This document shows, piece by piece, positions 44,972 through 53,785 of a DNA stretch of 64,000 nucleotides (positions are counted from its first letter, which is position 1; each line of letters starts with the position of its first letter). Made by a program: the position numbers and the translations under genes. Source of the stretch: Nocardia speluncae NBRC 108251 (GTDB lineage: Bacteria; Actinomycetota; Actinomycetes; Mycobacteriales; Mycobacteriaceae); assembly GCF_001613245.1 (NCBI RefSeq), contig NZ_BDBZ01000039.1, positions 62,001 to 126,000 on the forward strand, in the 5' to 3' direction. The notes below the pieces were generated by a model that saw only the letters and a list, made by a program, of their open reading frames with translations, did not search any database and was not told where the DNA came from.

Positions 44972-46336
44972 CTAACGGAGAGTGTTTCCGGCGGCCTGTG
45001 TTTCGCGCTGACGTCGCGCGTGTGCTGCCAGCACGGCGATCTCGGCGGTGATGCCCGAGGAGAGCGTGTGGATATCGGGCGTGGTGTCGTAATCGCCGGT
45101 GATGCCGAATGTCAGTTGGTCCCGGTAGCTCAGTACGGCGACGCTGGTCCGGATTCGCATAGCGATCGGAATACAGGGCCACAGCTCGTGTACGGTTCGG
45201 CCGCCCAGTGTCAGTAGTCGCTGGGGACCTGGGATATCGGTGGCGAGGGTGACGACACCACGCTGTGGGAACGCAACCGCCAGTCGGACGACCCTCGCCA
45301 TTAGACCGAACGGCAGCCGCCGCGCCCAGGAGAGCAAAGATTTCTCGTAGTCGGCCTCCCTCCGTGCCCGATGGTGCCGGATCTGCTCATGGACGGTCAT
45401 CAGCCGCCGCACCGGGTGGTCGATCTCGACCGGCAAGTGGGCGATCATCGCGGATACCCGGTTATCGAGAACCTGCTTCCTGTTTTCCTCCCGCGTCGAG
45501 ATCGGTATCACGATGCGCAGGTCGGCCGGGACTGGTTGTTCGCCCCGGCCGGACAACAGCCGCCGGTAGGCGGCGGCGACCGCGGCAACAGCGACATCGT
45601 TCACGGTGACGTCGAAGGTTGCCGCGACCTCCCGCACCTGCGGAAGATGCGTGCGCGCGATGGTGTAGCGCCGACGCCGCCCCAGCGGGCCGTTGAGCGA
45701 GGAGTCACTCGCCGGTGCGATCACCGCATACAACACCGGTGCGAGGACGCGGATGGCACGTACCGCCGATCCGGGGAGCGCCACCGATGCCTGCGCGGCC
45801 TTCTTCATCCGTCCCGCATAACCGAGGCGGGAACGAGTAACCGTCGGGCCTTCCCGGTGATCCGGGGCAACGGGGTCGCAGAAACTCTCCAGCAGCGTGA
45901 TCTCTGAGATCCCGTCGAGCATGGTGTGGTGAGCCTCGAGTATCAGCGCCCAGCGGTCGCCGGCCAGCCGCTCGACCACCACCACAGTCCACAACGGATG
46001 GTCGCGGTCCAGCCGTTCGGTCAGTTCGTTCGCGATCAGTTGCTCGAGTTCCGTATCTCGGCCGGGACCAGGGAGAGCGGCCCATCGAATGTGATGTCCC
46101 AGGTCGAAGTGTGTGTCGGTCTCCCAGACCGGTGCCCGCAGATCGAAGACGCGGCGCCGGATCCGCTGCCGCAGCCGCGGTTGCCGTCGTAGCCCGCGAT
46201 CCAGCCATTCGTGTAGATCATCCGGGGACGGTGGCGGTCCGTCCACGATGGCCACGGTGCCGATACCCAGGCTGACCTGGCGATCGGTGTCCTCGATATC
46301 CATGAAGCCCGTCTCCAACAGGCGCGAGTCCGTCAT
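44972..46336 (-). CDS. Wax ester synthase/diacylglycerol acyltransferase (WS/DGAT)
   Basis: 454 residues from the ATG at 46336, preceded by GGGGAGG; the frame extends further without a ribosome site. The active site is HHTMLDG (about 134). Other marks: TVNDVAVAAVAAAYRRLL (ND motif), LRIVIPISTR and DIPGPQRLLTLGGRTV (PGP near the PLW region). It is expected to make triacylglycerol or wax esters at the membrane. It forms an operon with the UPF0104 membrane protein. It and the copy at 50990 share NDVAVAAV and are closer to each other than to 18991. Confidence 0.9.
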   Translation of the reverse strand: MTDSRLLETGFMDIEDTDRQVSLGIGTVAIVDGPPPSPDDLHEWLDRGLRRQPRLRQRIRRRVFDLRAPVWETDTHFDLGHHIRWAALPGPGRDTELEQLIANELTERLDRDHPLWTVVVVERLAGDRWALILEAHHTMLDGISEITLLESFCDPVAPDHREGPTVTRSRLGYAGRMKKAAQASVALPGSAVRAIRVLAPVLYAVIAPASDSSLNGPLGRRRRYTIARTHLPQVREVAATFDVTVNDVAVAAVAAAYRRLLSGRGEQPVPADLRIVIPISTREENRKQVLDNRVSAMIAHLPVEIDHPVRRLMTVHEQIRHHRARREADYEKSLLSWARRLPFGLMARVVRLAVAFPQRGVVTLATDIPGPQRLLTLGGRTVHELWPCIPIAMRIRTSVAVLSYRDQLTFGITGDYDTTPDIHTLSSGITAEIAVLAAHARRQRETQAAGNTLR

Positions 46337-46507
46337 CGCGAACCTCCCCGGCAGCAGGCGCCGCTGCTGCCTGTGGCGGGAACTACCCCTTCCGAGCCAC
46401 GATTCTCGCGCGCCGCGAGCCTTCCGGTGAGATGACGAGGTCATCGGCAGTGGTGACCTTCGGCCCGGCTGTGCGAGCTGCGACCCGGGTCCCTCGGCCC
46501 CGCCCGG

Positions 46508-46521
46508 GTGACTTTCTTCTC
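46508..46521. promoter_or_regulatory. DosR-type box between WS/DGAT and small membrane protein
   Basis: GTGACTTTCTTCTC matches 7 of 10 half-site bases and is nearly identical to the hydrogenase box. Its centre is about 74 bp before the gene at 46588 and 178 bp from the WS/DGAT start. Confidence 0.55.
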
Positions 46522-46587
46522 TGGTCCGGCGCGGCCGATTCGCGAGAGGCTCGGACCTGTGGCCGCGTGTCCAGAGGAGGTGCCGGT

Positions 46588-46776
46588 ATGGCGGAGCCCA
46601 GCGGCGGGGTCGCCGGTATGGATCGGGTAACCGTGATGCTGGCTGTGCTCACGTGTGTGCTTCTCGGCGTCGGCGTAGCCGATATTTCACGTTCATTGGT
46701 GTCGGCGATCGTGGCGGGCGCATTGATAACGACGGGTCTGGTCATCGCACTGGCCATACTTCGGCTGTCGTCTTGA
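46588..46776 (+). CDS. 62-residue two-helix membrane protein
   Basis: The ATG at 46588 follows AGAGGAGG with ideal spacing; Met11 is a weaker option. Two hydrophobic helices (about 14-30 and 36-58) are separated by a short ADISRS loop. No family is recognised. It stands alone between the WS/DGAT operon and the convergent otsB1-like gene, with a DosR-type box about 74 bp upstream, the spacing seen at hspX and hyhB. Likely a hypoxia-induced small membrane protein. Confidence 0.7.
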   Translation: MAEPSGGVAGMDRVTVMLAVLTCVLLGVGVADISRSLVSAIVAGALITTGLVIALAILRLSS

Positions 46777-46845
46777 CGTCCGAGCATACTGCCGCTTCGC
46801 TGCCGGGGTCGGTCCTTGCTCCCGCGGCGCGGTGCAGGCGATCCT

Positions 46846-49800
46846 TCAGTGAAATACCTCCGCCGTACCCGGGAAGCGGATCGTGTCTCCGGCAGCGAGT
46901 TCGACGGTCTCGTCCCGGCACGACACCGTGATCGGCGCGGCGGGACCGGGATGGGAACCGATTTCTACACCGTGCCCACTGACGTGCACGTTCAGCCGGT
47001 GGCCGCGGTACACCATGGGAAATGACAGGGTCCCCAGCGAACGGGGCCATGCGGGACAGAAGACGAGTTGATCCTCGCGCACTTCGAGGCCGGTGAAGCA
47101 GCGTTGCAGCAGATCGGCGCTGCCGGCCATGGCGGCGAGGTGGATCCCTTCGGCGGTGGTGCCGCCTTGGATATCGGCGATATCGGATTCCAGTACCGAT
47201 TCGAAGTACTCCACGGCATGTTCGCGATGCGCGCGCGCCAGGACCCAGGAGTGCACCAGGGCGCTCAGCGTCGAGCCGTGTGCGGTGCGGGCCAGGTAGT
47301 AGTCGATCGTGCGGGGGATCATCGCCGGGGGCAGCGCATAACCGAGATGCTCGAGCAGCGTGCGCAGTTCGTCGGCGGAGAACACATAGAAAAGCATCAA
47401 TACGTCGGCTTGTTTTCCGGCGCGGTAGGCGTTGATATCGTCGCCTTCGGCGTCCAGGATCCGATCGAGCCGCCCGATATTGCCGTAGCGGCGCCGATAA
47501 TGGTCCCAGTCCAGTTCGCGTAGCTGTTCGTAGCCGTCGAACTGGCTGATGACACCGTCGTGGAACGGTACAGATATCCGGCGCGCGACATCCTGCCAGT
47601 GCTGTAGTTCGCCGGGGGTCAACGACAGGACGTCGAGCAGTTCGGCCCGGGCAGGCGGGGGCAGCACGTCGAGGGCGTCGAGGGCCCGCAGAATCGTCCA
47701 GGCGGCCATGATGTTGGTGTAGGCGTTGTTATCGATGCCGTCCTGCGGGGCATGTGGATATCCGGAGTGGAATTCGTCGGGGCCGATCACGCCCCGGATG
47801 CTGTAGCGGCCGCGGCCGCGGCCGCGGTCGAGTTCGGCGCGGCTGGCCCAGAAGCGGGCGATTTCGGCGAGCATTTCGGCGCCGCATTCGGCGAGGAAAT
47901 CGATATCGCCGGTGACTTGGTAGTACTGCCAGACAGTGTAGGCGACTGCGCTGCCGATATGGTGGGCGCGATGGCTGGGATCGGGATTCCAGTGTCCCGA
48001 CAGCGGATTGAGGTGCATGCGCTGGCTTTCTTCCCGCCCGTCGCTGCCGGACTGCCACGGGAACATGGCCCCCGAATACCCTTCTTGCGTGGCGGCGCGA
48101 CGAGCCTGCGGGAGGCGCCGGTAGCGATAGCGCAGTAGGGCCCGGGTCAATGCGGGGAAGCGGGGGTTGAGTACCGGGAAAACGAACAGCTCGTCCCAGA
48201 ACACGTGCCCTCGATAGGCTTCGCCGTGCAGGCCACGTGCCGGGACGCCGACATCGAGGTCGACGGTATCGGGGGACAGTGTCTGGATCAGGTGCAGCAG
48301 GTGCAGGCGCACGATCTGCACCGGGCGGGTCGCGCCGTCGAGGTCGATGCGCAGCCGTGCCCAGATCCGGTCCCACGCCAGGATATGCCCGTCGCGGAGT
48401 TCGGTGTAGCCGGCGAACTCGTCGAGCAGGCCGGCCGCGGCCTCACCGGGATCACCGGTTGCGGGGTCGCGGCCGGTGGATACCGCCATTGTTTTCTCTA
48501 CCGAGATCGGTTCTCTCGCGACCATATCGAGGCGGAACTGGTGTCCGAACGCGCCGTCGTGATGCAGGTAGTGTCGCTCGGCGAGGGCATTGCCACGTTT
48601 GCGTACCACGGTGCGCAGGGCCATCGCCAGCGGCAGCCCGGCCCCGTTCGTCCGGGTCCGGACCAGGACCGAATCGGTGGACAGTTGCCGACCGCGGGGT
48701 GCGGTCAGGTGTTTACTCGACAGTCCGCGGTAGCGGGCCACGAGTGTGTTGGCGACTGTAGTGTCGATGGTTGCGCGGATCTCCATCGGCCCCGACCAGT
48801 TCTCGGCGACGATCGTGGTTTGCAGCGCGCCCAGGTGCGGGCGGTGCATGGCGGCGAAGCGGCGCTCGGTGACTGCGGTGACACGGCCTTGTGTGTCGCG
48901 GAACCGGTAGCAGCGCACGAGTTCTGCTCGGCGCAGGTCCAGCTGTTGCCGGTAGGTCAGCAGGTCGGCGCGGTCGATATCGAACCAGTCTCCGTCGCCG
49001 ATGCGCCAGGTCACCGGTAGCCAATTCGGGACGTTGACCAGGCTTTCGTTGTCGATCTCCCGGCCGGCGACGCGGTCGTGGAGCCGGTTGTACAGCCCGG
49101 CGAGGTAGGTGCCCGGATAGTGGAGGTCACCGGCCACCGATCCCGGGAACGCGCCGCGGGTGGCGAAGTAGCCGTTACCTACGGTGCACAATGCCTCGCG
49201 CAGTTTCTCTTTCACCGGGTCGTAGCCATCGAAGGTGACCGCCCAGGACGGGGGCACCGGAGCATCAGCACCGGCAGCCAGCAGCCGGGCGAGCCGGTGC
49301 AGGAAATCGCGGACGCGCGTGGGTTCGGCCAGGGAGAAACCGGCCGCTGTTGCGCGCGTGACGCTTTCATTACTGCGCACCACCACGCCCAGTCCGTCGG
49401 CTTCCACCACATCGAAGGCGTCCTCGTCGGTCAGGTCGTCGCCGATATAGACCGGGAACGCGGTGCCGGGTAGGCGTTCGACGATCCAGCGCAGCGCGGC
49501 GCCTTTGTCCCAGTCGGTGTCCGGCCGCAATTCCACCACGCTACGGCCGCCGGTCACCCGCAGTCCGTGCGCGCGTCCGGCGGCGTGTACCGCGGCCACG
49601 ACGGGGCCGATATCGCCGGGTGCGACGTTGCGGTAGTGGGTGGCGACCGCGAACCGCTTGCGCTCGACCAGTACACCCGGCACATCGCACAGATCGCGGT
49701 GCAGCTTGTCCGCCGCTTCCGCCAGCGCCTGCTCGGTACCCGCGGGGATCGCCGCGGTATGGGGGATGCCATCGGGGGCGAGTAGTTCGAATCCGTGGCT

Positions 49801-50832
49801 GCCGGCGTACCAGAGCCCGGTACCGCCGACTCGCCCGCGGAGATCGTCGAGCTCGCGCCCACTGATGACGGCTACGGGACAGTGCACCGCCAGTTCTTCG
49901 AGGACTTCTTTCATCTCCGGGACGAGGTGCGCCGCGGACGGGTCAGGCACGATATCGGACAGTGTGCCGTCGAAATCGAGCAGGACCGCGGGGGTTTCGC
50001 CGCTGAGCAGGTCGGTGATGCGCGACCAGAACGCGAGCGCATCGGGAACATCGGATACGCGCCGGAATCCGCCGCGTACCTCGATCCGGGACAGATCGTC
50101 GACAACGATGTCGGCGCCGCACCTCCGCAGCCTGTCGGTATGCCCGCCGCGGTCGACGCCGATGACGAGCCCGAATCTGCCGTCGCGGCCGGCCGCGACA
50201 CCCGCTTCCGCATCTTCGACGACCACGGTGCGTTGCGGTGTGCTACCCAGGCGACGGGTGGCCTCGAGCAGGGTCGCCGGGTCCGGTTTACCTTCGAGTC
50301 CGAGGTGTTCGGCGTCGATTCCATCGATGCGGGCGTCGAATGCCTCGGTGAGCCCGGCGGCGGTGAGGATGTAGCCGAGGTTGCGGCTGGCGGAGAAGAC
50401 ACCGGTCGGCATGCCCAGCGAACGTACCCGCCGGATCAGCGAGACCGTGGACTCGAACACTCGCACTCCGTCGCGGACGACTCGCTCGCGGAACAGGCGA
50501 TCCTTGCGATTGCCCAGTCCGCACACTGTCTCCGCGGTCTCGGGGTCGGTGGGTTCGCCCCACGAGAGGCCGATGCCGCGGGAGGCCAGGAAGTCGGCGA
50601 CACCGCGATAGCGTGGTTTGCCGTCGATGTGGCGGAGATAGTCGTCGGGGGTGAACGGCGACCGGTCCTGGCCCGCGGTCGCGCCGCGCCGGTCGAGGTA
50701 GGTGTCGAACAGTTCGGTCCAGGCCGCCGCATGCACCGACGCGGTATCGGTGACGACGCCGTCGAGGTCGAACACGACCGCGTCGTAGCGGCGCGTGTCG
50801 ATCACGGTCGCGGTGTCTGCACCGTTGTTCAC
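46846..50832 (-). CDS. otsB1: OtsB1-type fusion: beta-phosphoglucomutase-like HAD, trehalose-6-phosphate phosphatase, GH65 trehalose phosphorylase-like
   Basis: About 1,328 residues. Domain 1 (about 10-230) is a HAD phosphoglucomutase with VVFDLDGVVTD, GLEGKPDPATLLEA and VVEDAEAGVAAG. Domain 2 (about 280-520) is trehalose-phosphatase-like: LLDFDGTLSDIVPDP, GSHGFELLAPDG, YIGDDLTDEDAFD. Domain 3 (about 540-1328) is GH65: NESLVNVPNWL, QSGSDGREESQ, the probable acid in GVIGPDEFHSGYP (about 1015) and GKQADVLMLFY. The order and length match M. tuberculosis Rv2006. The GTG at 50832 is chosen because the nearest upstream candidate, a TTG at 50874, lies within a DosR-type box; GTGs at 50850, 50847 and 50805 are possible. 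Confidence 0.9.
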   Translation of the reverse strand: MNNGADTATVIDTRRYDAVVFDLDGVVTDTASVHAAAWTELFDTYLDRRGATAGQDRSPFTPDDYLRHIDGKPRYRGVADFLASRGIGLSWGEPTDPETAETVCGLGNRKDRLFRERVVRDGVRVFESTVSLIRRVRSLGMPTGVFSASRNLGYILTAAGLTEAFDARIDGIDAEHLGLEGKPDPATLLEATRRLGSTPQRTVVVEDAEAGVAAGRDGRFGLVIGVDRGGHTDRLRRCGADIVVDDLSRIEVRGGFRRVSDVPDALAFWSRITDLLSGETPAVLLDFDGTLSDIVPDPSAAHLVPEMKEVLEELAVHCPVAVISGRELDDLRGRVGGTGLWYAGSHGFELLAPDGIPHTAAIPAGTEQALAEAADKLHRDLCDVPGVLVERKRFAVATHYRNVAPGDIGPVVAAVHAAGRAHGLRVTGGRSVVELRPDTDWDKGAALRWIVERLPGTAFPVYIGDDLTDEDAFDVVEADGLGVVVRSNESVTRATAAGFSLAEPTRVRDFLHRLARLLAAGADAPVPPSWAVTFDGYDPVKEKLREALCTVGNGYFATRGAFPGSVAGDLHYPGTYLAGLYNRLHDRVAGREIDNESLVNVPNWLPVTWRIGDGDWFDIDRADLLTYRQQLDLRRAELVRCYRFRDTQGRVTAVTERRFAAMHRPHLGALQTTIVAENWSGPMEIRATIDTTVANTLVARYRGLSSKHLTAPRGRQLSTDSVLVRTRTNGAGLPLAMALRTVVRKRGNALAERHYLHHDGAFGHQFRLDMVAREPISVEKTMAVSTGRDPATGDPGEAAAGLLDEFAGYTELRDGHILAWDRIWARLRIDLDGATRPVQIVRLHLLHLIQTLSPDTVDLDVGVPARGLHGEAYRGHVFWDELFVFPVLNPRFPALTRALLRYRYRRLPQARRAATQEGYSGAMFPWQSGSDGREESQRMHLNPLSGHWNPDPSHRAHHIGSAVAYTVWQYYQVTGDIDFLAECGAEMLAEIARFWASRAELDRGRGRGRYSIRGVIGPDEFHSGYPHAPQDGIDNNAYTNIMAAWTILRALDALDVLPPPARAELLDVLSLTPGELQHWQDVARRISVPFHDGVISQFDGYEQLRELDWDHYRRRYGNIGRLDRILDAEGDDINAYRAGKQADVLMLFYVFSADELRTLLEHLGYALPPAMIPRTIDYYLARTAHGSTLSALVHSWVLARAHREHAVEYFESVLESDIADIQGGTTAEGIHLAAMAGSADLLQRCFTGLEVREDQLVFCPAWPRSLGTLSFPMVYRGHRLNVHVSGHGVEIGSHPGPAAPITVSCRDETVELAAGDTIRFPGTAEVFH

Positions 50833-50868
50833 CCTTTCAGCCTGCACCACCGGCGATGGCAGGAGATA

Positions 50869-50882
50869 GGGCAAGAAGTCGT
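50869..50882 (-). promoter_or_regulatory. DosR-type box upstream of otsB1-like gene
   Basis: GGGCAAGAAGTCGT (ACGACTTCTTGCCC on the gene strand) matches 6 of 10 half-site bases. Its centre is about 43 bp before the GTG at 50832, which would suit a leaderless transcript. Confidence 0.45.
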
Positions 50883-50989
50883 CGACCGGTGCCCGGCGGT
50901 CCGCACCTGTATCGGAGACAGGGGCTTACTGCAGGCCCGCACGCCGGCCGGTGGCAAGACCGTTCTCGCCGACCGGGTGTGTGCACAGG

Positions 50990-52345
50990 TCAGGGTGGCC
51001 CGAACGGCGGGTCGGACTGTCCGGCGCAGCGCGACATCTCTGCGAGGTCTGCCTCGATGGCAGCGGCGATCCGTTCAGCGGACAGCATGCTGTCGTAGTC
51101 GCCGAGCACGCCGAACCTTAGGAGGCCGTGGTAGCTGGTGACCGCGACGGCCAGGCCGATGCGCATGGCCAGTGGCGGCAGTGCGAACACGTCCAGCACG
51201 GCACGACCGAGGAATGTCAGTGTGTCCTGTGGCCCGATTACGTTGGTGACCAGTGCTCCGACTGCCTGCTGCCGGTAGCGCACCGCGAACCGGAGCACGG
51301 CGGCCGCAGAGGCTGTCGGTAACAGTGCCGCCACGCCGAGCGCCAAGCCTTCGGCTTCCACTTCGCCCGTCGCCCGCTGCCGGGCCACTCGCTGATGCAC
51401 TCGGGTGAGGCGCTGGCGAACGGTTGCGGCATCCAGCGGCAGTTGCGGGGTGAGGGCGGCGACGACGTTGCCGCGTCCGTCCTCGGCCTCGGCGGGCCGG
51501 GTGGAGACCGGAACGAGGATGCGCAAGTGTTCGGTGGCCGGGTCCCTGCCCTGTGCGATCAGTACCGACCGCACCGCGCCGGTGACCGCGGCGACCGCGA
51601 CATCGTTGACGGTGACCCCGAACGCGGCACAGAGGGCGCGGATATCGACCAGATTCGCCTCGGCGACCCCGTAGCGGCGCCTGGGCCCGAGCCTGCCGGC
51701 GCCCAGTGAGCCGTTCCCTGCCGGTAGCAGTGCGCGGGTCAGGGTTACGGCGTTGCAGACCAGATTCCCCGTGCCGCGGGCCGCGACGGCCGCCGCGCGT
51801 GTGCCGGCGGAGGCGAGGCTTGTCACGGTGGGAATCGCGGGCGGCGGCCCGGGTGGTGGGTGGCCGGGGTGTTCGTCGGTATCGTCGCAGAGTTGTTCGA
51901 ACAACCGCATACCGGCCATACCGTCGATCATCGCGTGATGGGCCGCGAACAGCAGCGCCCATCGATCGATGTCGTATTCCTCGATGACCAGGCATCGCCA
52001 CAGCGGGTGGTTTCTGTCGAATTTCTCGGTCGACTCCGCGGCGATCAGGTCGCACAGCTGCTGCCTGCCGCGTGGTTGCGGCAGGGCGCGCCACCGCACG
52101 TGTCGTGCCAGGTCCAAGCCGGGGTCGTCGACCCATCGGGGCGCCTGCAGCCCCAGGGGTGCCCGCTCGACTCGCTGCCGCAGGCGGGGATCGCTGTCGG
52201 CGCGCTGTTGAAGACGTTCGATGAGTTCTGGCTGCGAAGGTGCTTGCCCGGCCAGCACCGCGACGATGCCGATACCGACATCGGCGGTCGCGTCGGCATC
52301 TTCGATGTACAAGAATGCCGAATCGAGGGGGCGCAGGCGGCTCAT
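50990..52345 (-). CDS. Wax ester synthase/diacylglycerol acyltransferase (WS/DGAT)
   Basis: 451 residues. The active site is HHAMIDG (about 134). Supporting marks: FLYIEDADATADVGIG near the start, TVNDVAVAAVTGAVRSVL, LRILVPVSTR and NVIGPQDTLTFLGRAV. The ATG overlaps the Hrp1-like stop as ATGA, so an adenylate-sensing CBS-type protein and a lipid-storage enzyme are translationally coupled. Expected product: storage lipid at the inner membrane. Confidence 0.9.
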   Translation of the reverse strand: MSRLRPLDSAFLYIEDADATADVGIGIVAVLAGQAPSQPELIERLQQRADSDPRLRQRVERAPLGLQAPRWVDDPGLDLARHVRWRALPQPRGRQQLCDLIAAESTEKFDRNHPLWRCLVIEEYDIDRWALLFAAHHAMIDGMAGMRLFEQLCDDTDEHPGHPPPGPPPAIPTVTSLASAGTRAAAVAARGTGNLVCNAVTLTRALLPAGNGSLGAGRLGPRRRYGVAEANLVDIRALCAAFGVTVNDVAVAAVTGAVRSVLIAQGRDPATEHLRILVPVSTRPAEAEDGRGNVVAALTPQLPLDAATVRQRLTRVHQRVARQRATGEVEAEGLALGVAALLPTASAAAVLRFAVRYRQQAVGALVTNVIGPQDTLTFLGRAVLDVFALPPLAMRIGLAVAVTSYHGLLRFGVLGDYDSMLSAERIAAAIEADLAEMSRCAGQSDPPFGPP

Positions 52346-52764
52346 CGGCTGTCGTGCTCCGGCACCGCGGGCTCTCGCCCGGACAGCGGTCGGGCTTCGG
52401 AGATCGCCTCGATGAACCGGCCGACGGTTTCGTCCGGCAGCGCCCGGGCGAAACCGGCCTCGGTGAGTATGCCGACGAGCCGGTCCTGTTCGGTTACCGG
52501 AAGCCGGCGAATCCGGCAGCCCTGCGACACTGTCAGCGCGTCGGAGACGTCGCTGTCGATATCGACGCTGCGCAGCATCGTCCCCTGGAGCAGACTACCG
52601 CTGGTCCAGCTATCAGGATCGGGTTCTACGGCAAGGCATTTCACCACGTTTTCCCGGTCGGTCACGATGCCGTGCTGCCGTATCTGCCGGGCCGCTGTGG
52701 TCATCGTGTCGCTCTGCCCACGGCAGGTGACGTCGCGGTGCGTGATGGATCGAATCGGTCTCAT
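52342..52764 (-). CDS. Hrp1-like CBS-domain protein with internal deletion
   Basis: 140 residues from the ATG at 52764, preceded by GGGAGATC. The opening (THRDVTCRGQSDTMTTAARQIRQHGI) and ending (RRLPVTEQDRLVGILTEAGFARALP, VGRFIEAI) follow Hrp1 (Rv2626c) segment by segment. After QIRQHGI the sequence jumps directly to VTDRENVVKCLA, so about 16 residues that form the strand-turn-strand of the first CBS repeat in Hrp1 are missing. The frame is kept. It may fold with only one complete CBS unit. It is coupled to the WS/DGAT downstream. Confidence 0.8.
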   Translation of the reverse strand: MRPIRSITHRDVTCRGQSDTMTTAARQIRQHGIVTDRENVVKCLAVEPDPDSWTSGSLLQGTMLRSVDIDSDVSDALTVSQGCRIRRLPVTEQDRLVGILTEAGFARALPDETVGRFIEAISEARPLSGREPAVPEHDSR

Positions 52765-52829
52765 CGCGAGATCTCCCAACGTCCGGGCGCTGCCGATTCA
52801 GCATCACCGACCCCGGTGCTCTCCTGTCA

Positions 52830-52843
52830 GGGCACAAAGTCAC
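52830..52843 (-). promoter_or_regulatory. DosR-type box upstream of Hrp1-like gene
   Basis: GGGCACAAAGTCAC (GTGACTTTGTGCCC on the gene strand) matches 7 of 10 half-site bases. Its centre is about 72 bp from the ATG. Confidence 0.6.
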
Positions 52844-53003
52844 CCGTCGCGCGTGGAAAGACACGAACTCGGGTCCCTCGATGACCGAACGGCCGCCGCC
52901 TCATCGGGGTAGCCGCCCCGCGACAGGTGGTATCCGACCCCCGGTGATGCCTGTCCAGCGGTCACCTCCGGACGGATTCGACCGTGTGCCCGGCGCGGCG
53001 GTC

Positions 53004-53017
53004 GGGACCATTTCCCC
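53004..53017 (+). promoter_or_regulatory. DosR-type box upstream of DUF2267 gene 53119
   Basis: GGGACCATTTCCCC matches 8 of 10 half-site bases. Its centre is about 108 bp before the ATG. Confidence 0.55.
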
Positions 53018-53118
53018 GCGCATCGGCGACTTCCGGCCCTCTCCGAGGCGGGCGGCCGGAATCGATGCTGGAGAAGCACCCCAGCCGGTATCTCGGCCCC
53101 CGTGAGGAAGGCAATGGT

Positions 53119-53778
53119 ATGGCGCATCACACCGATCCTCTGGCCGCGGAAGTTCACACCGCGCACGCCTGGCTGAACACCATCGCCGACGGCCTGGGCA
53201 CCGAGGACCGCCATTTCGCCCTCCGCGCCCTGCGCGCATGGATGCATGCGGTCCGTGACCGGGTCGGGGTGTCCAACTCTGCCCATATGACCGCACAACT
53301 TCCCGAGTTCCTTCGCGGGGTGTGGTACGAGGGCTGGATACCTGCCAAAGTCCCGGTCCGCCACGGTGTGGCCTCGTTCATCGACCAGTTGGCCGAGGAG
53401 GCACGGATCGACCGCGACGATGTTGTCATGGTCGCGGGAAAAGTGACGCGGTCGTTGGATCAGCTGTTCGCCCCCGGCCAGCTGGACAGGATATTCGCCG
53501 TTCTGCCTGCTCCGCTGGATATCGCTCTGTGGGGCGATTTCCTCGGCGAGACCACTGCGGCCAGGACCGTGTCGCCGGTCCGTGCCCTGCGTGCGCAGCG
53601 CAGGCATTCCCTCGCACAGCAGGTTCGGGTGCTGGGAGAAGCGGTTGCGGTGCTGGCCCGTGGGCTCGAACAGTTGCCGTCGCGTCCCGCCGACGAACAA
53701 CAGGTCGCCGAGGCAGCGCAGTCGGCGCACCGGATTCTGCTGGCCGAGGGGCTGGTGGATCAGCACGTGACGGAGTGA
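53119..53778 (+). CDS. DUF2267 domain protein
   Basis: 219 residues from the ATG at 53119, preceded by GAGGAAGG. The N-terminal 140 residues parallel the protein at 3963 (VHTAHAWLNTIADGLGTEDRHFA..., AQLPEFLRGVWYEGWIP). The C-terminal extension (about 150-219) is a charged, probably coiled helix (ARGLEQLPSRPADEQQVAEA). Function unknown. It is followed 7 bp later by the truncated protease frame and then the Rv2030c-like gene, suggesting one transcript. Confidence 0.82.
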   Translation: MAHHTDPLAAEVHTAHAWLNTIADGLGTEDRHFALRALRAWMHAVRDRVGVSNSAHMTAQLPEFLRGVWYEGWIPAKVPVRHGVASFIDQLAEEARIDRDDVVMVAGKVTRSLDQLFAPGQLDRIFAVLPAPLDIALWGDFLGETTAARTVSPVRALRAQRRHSLAQQVRVLGEAVAVLARGLEQLPSRPADEQQVAEAAQSAHRILLAEGLVDQHVTE

Positions 53779-53785
53779 GGTGAGC

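Larger units (their letters stand above)
52765..53118. other. 354-bp divergent promoter region with two DosR-type boxes
   Basis: This gap lies between the leftward Hrp1-like/WS-DGAT operon and the rightward DUF2267 gene. I see no gene in it. Boxes lie at 52830 and 53004. Confidence 0.6.

Noticed and set aside
50833..50874. TTG start of the otsB1-like frame
   Set aside because: It overlaps the presumed DosR box and would have to be transcribed from further upstream.
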